Positions 15,391 through 24,260 of a stretch of DNA of 41,069 nt are shown piece after piece. A program made the translations under genes and the position numbers. The notes beneath the pieces are model-generated. The model saw only the letters and a list, made by a program, of their open reading frames with translations. It was not told the DNA's origin and ran no database searches. The stretch comes from Desulfuromonadales bacterium (GTDB lineage: Bacteria; Desulfobacterota; Desulfuromonadia; Geobacterales; Pseudopelobacteraceae), in the NCBI GenBank assembly GCA_013377095.1, contig JACAAY010000044.1:1-41069 (forward strand), written 5' to 3'. Position 1 is the stretch's first letter. Every line of letters starts with the position of its first letter.

Positions 15391-18300
15391 CAGTCCACTA
15401 CCCAGTGCATACGCATATTCCGGACCTGCATGACAGTACATCCCTGGTCGTCAATCCCCCGGGCGTCCCAGGTGAGTCCTTGGTCATCCTGCGCCCGCAG
15501 GCGGGCTTCCACAGTTATCTGTTCCCCGTCCCGGCACTGGCGAACAATCCTCAGTTCTCCGATCTCCAGGGGAATAATTGACCGTCGCTCCGCTGGGTCG
15601 GTTGCGGCGATCTGGAAGGCAACCAGCTGCATCAGCGCCTCGAAAAGGTAGGGCGAATACTGGTAGCGGGCGTTCCGCAGATGTGAGAAATCTATGCTCT
15701 CCCGGTAGGTCATTCTGCCCCGCACCGCTCCCGGACCGGCGCCGTCCAGGGATTCGATCACGCGATACCTCCCTGCGAGGCCGCTGTGTTCCTCGTACCA
15801 TTCAAGCACTTTTTCATGAGCCATGGGCCTCGTTCGCAGTTCGTCAGTCCGGATGGGGAAATCCGGGAACTCCGCGACACAATTCTCAGCTCCGCCATCG
15901 AGGATCACCTGGCCGGTGCAGTGCGGGGTGAAGCGGTCGGTCAATCTCCCACTGGGTGAGATGTCCTGGGTTGCCAGGGAAACCTCGCACACGACCTCTT
16001 GATGGTCGTTGTCGAGCCGGCGGCAGGAGATACGGGAGGGGCGCGAAACTCCAGGTGGACAGAGGATCATATCCAACAACCGCACCTGGCGGACTCCCCG
16101 CACCTGAAGGTGGGGATAGAGTATCCGGGCGGCTTCCATGAACGTCTCCAGAATCATGACGGTTGAGACCAGCGGATGTTTGAGAAAGGTGAAAGGCTTG
16201 TGATCCTCGATCCAGAGATCCTTTTCCCGGGAGAAGGTTCTGGAGGCCTCCAGTTCTTCCCGGTGGAGGTCCAGGCAAACGATCTGCTCCACCAGGGGAA
16301 AATCCGCGGCGCCCATGGACAGTGCGCCCCCGGTCAGTTCTCCGGCGGGTGCCGGAGGGGCTGTGTCATCCAGCAGTGCCGTCTTCACGGATGGCAGACC
16401 CCTCATCAGCATCACCCACACATCTTCTGAGGGGGCTTCAAAAAGCTCCCGGCAGAAGAGAGCAGCCAGCTCATTGGTATGGATGTAACCCACTCCCTTA
16501 CGCTTCAAAAATTCCCTGATCTCCGGATCATCGGCCATACCTGCTCCCTGGATGGGTGGCAGCATCAAAGCCTTGCAGCGGATGGAGCTGTTTTCGCGCT
16601 GGAGGACTCTGAGGAGCGCGGACATCATGCGGTTGGCCGCGGCATAGTTGGCCTGTCCCGGATTCCCCTGGATCGCGGCCCCCGAAGAGAGCCCCATAAA
16701 AAACTTCAAACCGGCCCCCTGCGCGGATGAGAACAGATTCCAGGCTCCCAGGTATTTGACATCCAGGACCGTGGAAAAATCATGCGGGCTCATCTGGTGT
16801 ATGAAACCGTCCCTGATGACACCTGCGCCGTGGATGATGCCGTCAATCCTGCCATACCGGCTAATAACGCCAGCCATGATCCCACGGACCGCCACGGGGT
16901 CGCTCACATCGCAGCTATGATAGCAGGCCTCGATTCCCGAGCAGTGCAGGTCCGCCAGGGTTCGGTGTATCTCCTGCGCCCTGTCGCTACCCGAATCCAG
17001 GGACGTTCTCCCCAGGAAGACCAGTCGGGGTTTGAAAGGGACGAGACTGGCTGCCAGGTGGGCGCTGATCCCGGTTGCCCCCCCGGACATGACGACAACG
17101 TCTCCCGGTTTCAGCTTCAGTCCTGGCGAATCCTGGAACAGCGATGGTGCTACCTGCCCCTGTGAGGTGAAGAGCCTGCCATCGCGATCGATGGTCTCCA
17201 CCACGCTGGATCCCCTGTCCAATGCCCTTGGCAGGGCAACCCGAAGGTTGGTATCGCTCCCGATTTCCAATGTGCGAAACTGTACCGAAGGATATTCCTG
17301 CGCTGCGCTCAGAAACAGCCCGAGCAACCCCTCCGCCAACAACGGCTCAAAGGAGTCGCTCTTCTCCCGGCCATGGATCAACAGCACGAATTTCTTTTTC
17401 GGTGACAGGAGGAATGCCTTCAGGGGCAGAAACAGTCCCTTGAGAAGCCGGGCAGCACCCGCCATGTCTCCTGAACTGTCCCAATTGCTGTGGGGCAGGG
17501 TGATGACCATTCCGGCCAAGGACGGCAGGCCCAAGATGCTTTCAAAAGCCAGTGCGGAGCCTTCGTCAGTCAGGATGTCGTGGCCCTCTTCTTCCGGAGC
17601 GTCGTTTGGCGTCAGGTAGGGCAGGGGCACTGTGTCAACCCCGTACGCTTTCCGGAGAATCTCCCCAACGTTTCCGGCAAGGGCGTCATTCCTGCCTGCC
17701 GAGTACAGCAGCACGGACTCGCCCGGTTCCATTTCCAGGGGCAGGGAAGCTGCCAACTCAATTTCGCTGCACGTGAATACAAGCCGCTTCAGGCTGGCTT
17801 CATCCTTCGGAGAATTCGGTACTTCACCCCGCAGCAGGTGGGGGGTGACAGGCATGCTGTCCGGCTGCAGGCCTGCGCCTCCCTGGCGGGCGATGATGAC
17901 GGAGAGCCTCAGGGCAATGTCTCTGACGGTGCGGGTATCCATGAAGTCCTCCAGTTCGATGGTGATCCCGAACTGGCGTTCCGCGGCATCCATGATGATC
18001 GGCATGCGGCTGGAGCGGATGGAAAGATCCTTCCTGAGATCCATGTCAGGTTCGATCTCCTCCCTTTCGAAGCCGGTTGCATCCATGATGATTCGAATGA
18101 GCTGCTCCAACAGGTCCCTGCTCTCCGGTGTCCCGGCAGGGGCAGGCGGGGACGGTGCATCGGGAATTGCCGGGTCCGAAGTAGCCATCTTGATGGCAGT
18201 TTGCGGGTTTGTAGCTCCCCTGCGGGCGACTATCTCTGCAATCTTTACGGCGATGTCCCGCACCGTGCGGACCTGGATGAAATCCTCCAGTTCGATAATG

Positions 18301-21300
18301 ATTTCGAACTGACGTTCCGCCGCATCCATGATGATCGGAAGACGGCTGGAGCGGATGGAGAGATCCTTGCGGAGATCCATGTCCGGTTCGATTTCATCCC
18401 TGTTGAACCCTGTGGCATCCATGATGATCTGAATCAGAGCTTCCATATGGTCCTGATACCCGGGCGTCCCGGTGAGGACAGGGGCGGGTGGCGCAATCTG
18501 AGTCGTGCGGGGGGACAGGGGAGCCTTTCCTGTTGCGGGGAGTGAAACCCACCCCGGCTCTCCCGCAACCCTCAGATGGCCTTGGACGAAGAGCTGGGCA
18601 AGGGCGGTCCTGTAGGTCAGTCTTTCCGCGTTGGGCAGGCAGGTCTGAATGCAGGCCGGTTCGGGAAGTGTGTCAGCGATCAGGTTGCTCAAGGCTTCAC
18701 AGGGACCCAGTTCCACGAAGAGCCGGGCTCCGAAGTCATTCCACAGGGTGTGGACATTGTCCATCCAATGGACGGTGGATTCCAGGTGGGCCATCAGGAT
18801 GCGCCTGATCCCGTCGGGATCCGCAGGATAGGGCGCCCTGGTCGTGTTGGAGATGACCGGGATCTGCGGGGCATGAAACGGGATGGAGGCAACGAACTGT
18901 TCCAGCTCATCATGGATAACCTTCATGATGGGAGAGTGGAAGGCCATGCTGACCCGCAGGGGGGTGGCCCGGTAGCCCATTTCCTTCAATCGCAGGCAGA
19001 GCTTTCTGATCGGCTCGCTGTTGCCACTCAGCACAACCTGAAGCGGTGAGTTGATATTGCCGATGTGGACATGCTCTTCGCCGCGGAGCATCTCTTTCAG
19101 CAGATCCAGGGGGGCGTCCACGGCAGCCATGATACCCGGCTCCACGTTCATGCCGGCGGCCCTGTCCATGCAGACGGCCCGCTTGTTGACGATGCGAAAT
19201 CCGTCTTCCGCGGAAAAAACGCCGGCCAGACAGAGGGCGGTCAACTCGCCCAGGCTGTGACCGGCCATGGCCACCGGGTGGATCCCAAGAGCGCTGAGGT
19301 TGCGGGCCATGGCGTGCTCCATGGCGAACATGGCCGGTTGCTGCCAGCGGGTCTTCTGCAGGTTTTCCTCTTGATCGTGGAACATGAGCTGAAGGATGTC
19401 GAACTCCGCTACGGCAGCGGCCCGATCCATCCATTCCCTGATGACCGGAAAGGAGTCGTAGAGCTCCCGTCCCATTCCGGCGTACTGTGCCCCCTGACCG
19501 GGAAATACAAAGGCGAGCGGTAGCAGCGGCTGGTCCTCGCGGCCCATGAAAATCCCCTGCTGCGCCAGGGCCCGCAATGCCTTGGGTGAAAGGATTCCGG
19601 CTTCGGCAAGGACAGCAGACTTCTCGATGATGGTGAGTGCCTGCTGATCGGATTGGGCAATAACCGCCATCCGGCAGCTATGGCCGTCGAGCTCTGTCCG
19701 GAAGAATGAGATGCCCTGGATTCCGGGGGAAGTGCTGCCCTTCTCTTCGGCAATGTCAGGCGCTCTGTACTGGCTGACCATGGGCGTTGCCCTGTCATAC
19801 AGGGCCTGTTCCATCTGGACAACGTAGTTGGAGCCTCCGAAGCCGAAGGCGTTGACCTGGAGCCTGCGGGGTTGGCCGTCTCTGGTCTGCCAGTCGAACG
19901 GCTCCGGTGCGATCAGCAGTCCCGAACCCCGTAAGTCCATTTCCGGGTCGGGGTGCTGATAGTTGAGGGTCGGGGGGAAAATTCCGGTCTGCATGGCCAT
20001 GGTTCCCCGAATCAGGTTATTGATACCCGAGGCGCCCAGCGTGTGTCCGATCTGGGATTTGAATGAGGTCAGTACGGTGCGTTTGGCAGGTCTGAAGAAG
20101 CTTTTCAGGGCGCGAACCTCCTCCACGTCCCCTTGCCGGGTGCTCGTGGCATGGCATTCCACCAGATCAACCGCTTCCGGGCCATAGGGCGTCCCCTGGA
20201 ATGAGGCGCGGATGGCGATCTCCTGGGTGATGCTGTTGGACTCCACCATGCCCAGGTTGTTATTGCTGGCGCCCATGCCGGTGATGACGGAGTGGATGCG
20301 CGCCCCCCGTGCGCGGGCCAGACTTTCCCGTTCGATGACGATCATTCCACCGCCTTCGCCCAGGACCATGCCGTCCCTTTGAGCATCAAAGGGGCGCGAG
20401 GACTCGCGGGCGGGTCGCTCCCGTCCGGACAGCCCGTAGAGTGCGCCCACGGCGGCGAATTCCAGAAAATGCATGTGGGTGAGATCCTCTTCGCCTCCGC
20501 CAACGATGGCAGCGTCGATGATGCCATTCCTGATCATCTGGATGGCGCTGTGCAGCGCCACCAATGAGGTGGCACAGGCCGCGGAGACCGCATAGCTGGG
20601 TCCCATGAATCCATAGCGATTACAGATGAAGCCGGCTGCCGCGCAGTTGATCCTGCCCAGGAGCGTGGTGTCATCAGGCGCCATTCGTCCGGCCTTCACC
20701 TCCCGTTCGACTGCCCGCTCCTGATCCGGCGTAAGTTCAACGGCTCTTTTAACTGCGGCCAGGATATCGTGGGTGTAGGCCCTGATGATGATATTGGTGA
20801 GGGTTCCCGCCGCCTCTCCCGAGTTCTGGGAGATGAGGACTCCGATCCGCTCAGGCGGGATATGCGAGTCCAGGATGCCGGATGCCCGGATAGCCTTGTC
20901 CGCCAGCCACATGGTCATCTTTGTGGCGGAGGTCATGGAGCGGAAATCCTGGGGGGGAATCCCTAGCTCGGTGCGTGAGATGGGGAAGTCCATGAAGGCG
21001 CCCACCGTGCAGAAGGTCTTGTCCGAAACGAGCGGCCGGGGGTCATAAAATAAGCTGTGATCCCAGCGGGAAGGCGGAATCAGGGTGATTCCGCTCTTCA
21101 TGGCCAGGCTTGCGGTCCAGATCTCTTCCGGACTGTTTCCCAGGGAGTTGAGAATGCTCATCCCGGTGATGGCAATCCTTTCATGGGCGTCTGGGCGGGG
21201 AGCTGACTGCAGGAGTCCATAACCAAAGCTTGGGGAGGGGGGGGGGCTGTGGTGCGGTAAAGCGGGTACGGGTTCCACCCTATCCCTGCTCTCCCCCACT

Positions 21301-23369
21301 GCGGGCAGGTGCAGCAGGAGAGCGCCTTCGGCCAGTTCGCGGTGAAAGGAGTCCAGGGTTTGGGACTGACTGATCAGGCCGGCGCAGGCTCCACTCATGA
21401 ATTGACCGCGTTCCAGGCAGCTCTTTTCATCCAGAGATGCCTCGCAGCGTTTTTCCTTGCCCCTGGCTGCTGTAAAGAGGCTCCCGGCTGCCATCTCCTC
21501 CATTTTGGTCCGGAACGCAGCCTCATCCTGGTGACCGGCGGAAAATTCCCGCTCCAGGGAGAGCATTGCTTCCACACGTGGCGTTCTCAGTGATCGCACC
21601 CGCAGCCCGGTAGCCTGTCCGGAAACGACCGTTTCACCCGGCAACGACTTCAGAATCATGCGCTGATAGAGGTCCGTAAGCGCGCCCGTTTCAACGATCT
21701 CCCGGCAGGTCAGATAGGCGGTGCCCATCTGGACGGCGTCAGCGCCGAGCATGGCGGCCATGAACGCGGTTTCACGATTGAAAATTCCCCCTGCAAGGAT
21801 CAGGCGACAGCTGCGAAACAGGTCTGGCGTGCGCCGTTTCAGCTCCAGCACCATTTGGGCAAGGGTGAGTGTGCTCTGCTGTCCGACATGGCCGCCGGCT
21901 TCATACCCCTCGCAGATCACGTGGGTCACGCCCGCTTCCAGGGCGAGCTTCAACAGCGCCTCATCGGGCACGATATAGATGACCTCCAGGCCGCTTTCCC
22001 GTAATTCTCGTACGGGGGAGAGATCGCCGCCCGCAATCACGACAAAACGGGGCTGCTGCTTCTTGATCCAGGCCAGGTGCAGCTCCCTGAAAGGGTTTTC
22101 CGCCAGAGAGATGAAATTCAGCGCATAGGGCCGCCCTCCCATGACATCCGCCAGGCGCCCCAGCTTTTGCTCAAGGGTCGCGGCGTCCATCATGCCAAGG
22201 GCGATGGTGGGCAATCCGCCGGCATCGGAAATGCGTGCGGCAAACTCGGGCACATCGCTGATCCAGGTCATGGCGCCCTGGATAAAGGGATAGCGGGTTC
22301 CCATCTCCCTGGCTACGGGGCTGTCCAGAAAACAGTTCTTAGTTGCCTCGGCCAGATGGCACAGGTTGCGAATTTCCTCCATAAAGGCTTTCACGGCCTG
22401 TTCGGTTCCGTCTCCGAAACGCTCAACGAATGACGCGGCAAAGGCGGCTTCCACACCCAGGGGAATCAGCTCGTCCTGATTGAAATGGCTCTCCAGAGGG
22501 TGGATGGAGCTGTCCTGCACCCGGCTTGCGAAGGAACTGCGGTTTGGCTCGCTGAAATCTTCTCCGCAAAGGGAGTCCTCTATGGTCTTTATCTTTCTGA
22601 ACGCCAGGGAATTGCCCTTGTTGAAAAGACGACAGGGAGCCTGCATGTTCAGGCCGACCAGTTCAGTGGAATCCTGGCGCAGCCGGGAGATCCGCTGACG
22701 TTGCAGATCATCGATTGCAACCAGATCAGTCAGCCAATGGGTGCTCTCAAAAACGATCCCGGCCGTGCCGGTTGACAGGAAGGCTGCTGCCGCCTCGGGG
22801 GTGGAGATGCCTCCCCAGATGAGAATGTCAGGAGCATTGGAGGTCGTTGACAGTACCTTCTTGGCCATGGCATGAAGAGCCATGGTCGTTTCAGCGCTGA
22901 CGAATCCGGCGGCCTCGCATCCTTTCAGGACGATCTGCCCGACATCCGGGCAATCCTTGATAAGTGCCCCCAGGAGATCCTTGTCGCCGATAATGGGAAA
23001 GCAGCGCAGGTTTTTCGATACCTCCCTCAATCTCACGAGGAAGGTGGGTGGATCACCATGAAGAGCATGATTGTGGCACTCTACCCAGATGCTCTGTACA
23101 CCGGTTTCCTTCAAAACCTGATCCAACGTTGGATCAAGGAAGGCCGGGACTGAAATTTTGATGTCCCTGACCTGGCCGGCAGGGTCAGCCTTGTGCAGGA
23201 AAGCACGTAATCCATCCACCCCCATCAGGGAAAAATCAAACACGGCTCTGCTCCCTGTCTGCCGGGCCATGCTAATCACCGCCGGAGTGACCTCCTCGGG
23301 ACGCCAGACAAAACCGATGATGGAAGCAGGATGTTTTATTGTTCTGTCAGACCTGTGCTGCAATGCCAT
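15390..23369 (-). CDS. Pfa/polyketide-type megasynthase: FabK-FabK-KS-AT-ACP-ACP-KR-DH
   Basis: A 2659-aa multidomain synthase with an AAAGGA ribosome site. Domains: a nitronate-monooxygenase/PfaD-like TIM barrel (about 15-235, apparently degenerate); a second, intact-looking one (about 355-600, ICEGYEAGGHVGQ, LAGGIF); ketosynthase (730-1190; Cys932, His1073, His1109); acyltransferase (1285-1590; GHSLG, Ser1372); two carrier domains (1638-1715, 1748-1828; candidate Ser1674 and Ser1786); ketoreductase (1860-2315; GGATGIS, Ser2229, Tyr2242); and a double-hotdog dehydratase (2355-2659; His2390, with Gly-to-Thr in HxxxGxxxxP and Glu2577 where Asp is usual). It can in principle extend, reduce, dehydrate and saturate a chain. 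It resembles the secondary-lipid Pfa synthases more than modular antibiotic PKSs. No thioesterase is present, so an acyltransferase or oxoamine synthase would have to release the product. Confidence 0.93.
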   Translation of the reverse strand: MALQHRSDRTIKHPASIIGFVWRPEEVTPAVISMARQTGSRAVFDFSLMGVDGLRAFLHKADPAGQVRDIKISVPAFLDPTLDQVLKETGVQSIWVECHNHALHGDPPTFLVRLREVSKNLRCFPIIGDKDLLGALIKDCPDVGQIVLKGCEAAGFVSAETTMALHAMAKKVLSTTSNAPDILIWGGISTPEAAAAFLSTGTAGIVFESTHWLTDLVAIDDLQRQRISRLRQDSTELVGLNMQAPCRLFNKGNSLAFRKIKTIEDSLCGEDFSEPNRSSFASRVQDSSIHPLESHFNQDELIPLGVEAAFAASFVERFGDGTEQAVKAFMEEIRNLCHLAEATKNCFLDSPVAREMGTRYPFIQGAMTWISDVPEFAARISDAGGLPTIALGMMDAATLEQKLGRLADVMGGRPYALNFISLAENPFRELHLAWIKKQQPRFVVIAGGDLSPVRELRESGLEVIYIVPDEALLKLALEAGVTHVICEGYEAGGHVGQQSTLTLAQMVLELKRRTPDLFRSCRLILAGGIFNRETAFMAAMLGADAVQMGTAYLTCREIVETGALTDLYQRMILKSLPGETVVSGQATGLRVRSLRTPRVEAMLSLEREFSAGHQDEAAFRTKMEEMAAGSLFTAARGKEKRCEASLDEKSCLERGQFMSGACAGLISQSQTLDSFHRELAEGALLLHLPAVGESRDRVEPVPALPHHSPPPSPSFGYGLLQSAPRPDAHERIAITGMSILNSLGNSPEEIWTASLAMKSGITLIPPSRWDHSLFYDPRPLVSDKTFCTVGAFMDFPISRTELGIPPQDFRSMTSATKMTMWLADKAIRASGILDSHIPPERIGVLISQNSGEAAGTLTNIIIRAYTHDILAAVKRAVELTPDQERAVEREVKAGRMAPDDTTLLGRINCAAAGFICNRYGFMGPSYAVSAACATSLVALHSAIQMIRNGIIDAAIVGGGEEDLTHMHFLEFAAVGALYGLSGRERPARESSRPFDAQRDGMVLGEGGGMIVIERESLARARGARIHSVITGMGASNNNLGMVESNSITQEIAIRASFQGTPYGPEAVDLVECHATSTRQGDVEEVRALKSFFRPAKRTVLTSFKSQIGHTLGASGINNLIRGTMAMQTGIFPPTLNYQHPDPEMDLRGSGLLIAPEPFDWQTRDGQPRRLQVNAFGFGGSNYVVQMEQALYDRATPMVSQYRAPDIAEEKGSTSPGIQGISFFRTELDGHSCRMAVIAQSDQQALTIIEKSAVLAEAGILSPKALRALAQQGIFMGREDQPLLPLAFVFPGQGAQYAGMGRELYDSFPVIREWMDRAAAVAEFDILQLMFHDQEENLQKTRWQQPAMFAMEHAMARNLSALGIHPVAMAGHSLGELTALCLAGVFSAEDGFRIVNKRAVCMDRAAGMNVEPGIMAAVDAPLDLLKEMLRGEEHVHIGNINSPLQVVLSGNSEPIRKLCLRLKEMGYRATPLRVSMAFHSPIMKVIHDELEQFVASIPFHAPQIPVISNTTRAPYPADPDGIRRILMAHLESTVHWMDNVHTLWNDFGARLFVELGPCEALSNLIADTLPEPACIQTCLPNAERLTYRTALAQLFVQGHLRVAGEPGWVSLPATGKAPLSPRTTQIAPPAPVLTGTPGYQDHMEALIQIIMDATGFNRDEIEPDMDLRKDLSIRSSRLPIIMDAAERQFEIIIELEDFIQVRTVRDIAVKIAEIVARRGATNPQTAIKMATSDPAIPDAPSPPAPAGTPESRDLLEQLIRIIMDATGFEREEIEPDMDLRKDLSIRSSRMPIIMDAAERQFGITIELEDFMDTRTVRDIALRLSVIIARQGGAGLQPDSMPVTPHLLRGEVPNSPKDEASLKRLVFTCSEIELAASLPLEMEPGESVLLYSAGRNDALAGNVGEILRKAYGVDTVPLPYLTPNDAPEEEGHDILTDEGSALAFESILGLPSLAGMVITLPHSNWDSSGDMAGAARLLKGLFLPLKAFLLSPKKKFVLLIHGREKSDSFEPLLAEGLLGLFLSAAQEYPSVQFRTLEIGSDTNLRVALPRALDRGSSVVETIDRDGRLFTSQGQVAPSLFQDSPGLKLKPGDVVVMSGGATGISAHLAASLVPFKPRLVFLGRTSLDSGSDRAQEIHRTLADLHCSGIEACYHSCDVSDPVAVRGIMAGVISRYGRIDGIIHGAGVIRDGFIHQMSPHDFSTVLDVKYLGAWNLFSSAQGAGLKFFMGLSSGAAIQGNPGQANYAAANRMMSALLRVLQRENSSIRCKALMLPPIQGAGMADDPEIREFLKRKGVGYIHTNELAALFCRELFEAPSEDVWVMLMRGLPSVKTALLDDTAPPAPAGELTGGALSMGAADFPLVEQIVCLDLHREELEASRTFSREKDLWIEDHKPFTFLKHPLVSTVMILETFMEAARILYPHLQVRGVRQVRLLDMILCPPGVSRPSRISCRRLDNDHQEVVCEVSLATQDISPSGRLTDRFTPHCTGQVILDGGAENCVAEFPDFPIRTDELRTRPMAHEKVLEWYEEHSGLAGRYRVIESLDGAGPGAVRGRMTYRESIDFSHLRNARYQYSPYLFEALMQLVAFQIAATDPAERRSIIPLEIGELRIVRQCRDGEQITVEARLRAQDDQGLTWDARGIDDQGCTVMQVRNMRMHWVVD
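17886..18458 (-). repeat. Tandem carrier-protein (ACP) repeat within the megasynthase
   Basis: Two carrier domains of about 80 residues are separated by a short Pro/Ala linker. Their cores are nearly identical, and both contain PDMDLRKDLSIRSSR. The helix-2 serine motif, normally DSL or DSI, reads RSS in both copies (Ser1674 and Ser1786). Confidence 0.85.
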
Positions 23370-23400
23370 ATATGTTCCTTTATGAATACTCTATATAAGT

Positions 23401-23421
23401 CCCCCATTGACAAAGGGGGGG
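23401..23421. other. Short G/C-run hairpin before the megasynthase gene
   Basis: CCCCC and GGGGG flank ATTGACAAA in the 57-nt gap between the lipoprotein stop and the megasynthase start. It could adjust read-through into the long gene; nothing more can be said from sequence. Confidence 0.4.
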
Positions 23422-23426
23422 AATTT

Positions 23427-24260
23427 CTACTTCAAAGCCAGATACCATTCCGTGACATCACTGCCGATTCCCAATCTGGCCAGCTGGCGCAAATCCGCAT
23501 CCAGAACCTCAGGCGTGCCGTATTCCAGGATGCGGTATTGGGGATCCGTCCAGATACGCCGCATCCGACCCAACACCTTTGTTTCCTGCGGCAGGGTCAG
23601 GCGGATGCGGTGGATCAGGTTGATACCCGCCAGTGCCGCAGTTTTTACCACCAGGTTTGTGCAGTTATTGCTTCTCAAGCCGAACTGGTCGTACTTCCGC
23701 TGCATCACGTAGTCATGAATCAATTGATGGTGACGGCGGGTAATCGGCATCCGCCAGACGAACGTGGGGGGGCGGTTGGGCTTGCCGGTCTGGAATTGGC
23801 CATCGGCCATTGTCTGCCACAGATAGGCGATAGGATTGGCGTCCCTCTCCTTGATTTTCTGAAACACCCCCTCATGGTACCGCGGTGTTGTTATTCCAAG
23901 ATCGCCGGTATGGCCGAATTCCAGGCGGTCCCGGGGACTTTCCAGGATGAGCCAACTGTGCGCCCACGGACGCATCCAGATTGTGAAAACGAGCGACGCT
24001 GCAGAACTGTAGTCCCAATTGGCATGTTCGTTCAGGATATATAAGTAGTATCCTTCGTCCCCCACAGGTGTTTTAGTGGCGGGATCCAGATCTGCATCGC
24101 TGGTAAAACGTCTCTCGACCCCGATGGGCTGGGCACTCCAGCCATCTTGTTGCAACGGAGCGTAGAGTCTGTGGGCACATCCTGCGGCAACCGCAGTCAG
24201 TACTATCTTCATCACGCAGAGAAAAACTCGATATACCCTTTCGGTCGCTTTTCCAGTCAT
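23427..24260 (-). CDS. Lipoprotein with papain/NlpC-like His and Cys motifs
   Basis: A 277-aa protein whose ATG overlaps the ceramide-synthase-like gene's stop (ATGA), so the two are co-translated. The signal peptide ends in lipobox VAAGC (Cys28). Two conserved-looking motifs are WAHSWLILES (His101) and LRSNNCTNLVVKTAAL (Cys200 after two Asn). This His-first, NxCT-later order recalls permuted papain-like folds (LRAT/YiiX/DUF4105 type), whose members act as acyl hydrolases, acyltransferases or peptidases. I do not recognise an exact family; catalysis is inference. Its position in the operon suggests a role in processing or placing the lipid product outside the cytoplasm. Confidence 0.68.
   Translation of the reverse strand: MTGKATERVYRVFLCVMKIVLTAVAAGCAHRLYAPLQQDGWSAQPIGVERRFTSDADLDPATKTPVGDEGYYLYILNEHANWDYSSAASLVFTIWMRPWAHSWLILESPRDRLEFGHTGDLGITTPRYHEGVFQKIKERDANPIAYLWQTMADGQFQTGKPNRPPTFVWRMPITRRHHQLIHDYVMQRKYDQFGLRSNNCTNLVVKTAALAGINLIHRIRLTLPQETKVLGRMRRIWTDPQYRILEYGTPEVLDADLRQLARLGIGSDVTEWYLALK

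Noticed and set aside
15390..15441. Upstream start of the PPTase at 15441
   Set aside because: The TGATG coupling at 15390 is a better start; the extra 17 residues precede the family's usual beginning.
17490..18545. 351-codon plus-strand open frame opposite the megasynthase carrier domains
   Set aside because: It is a mirror of the coding strand with no recognisable domain; the minus-strand domains are clear.
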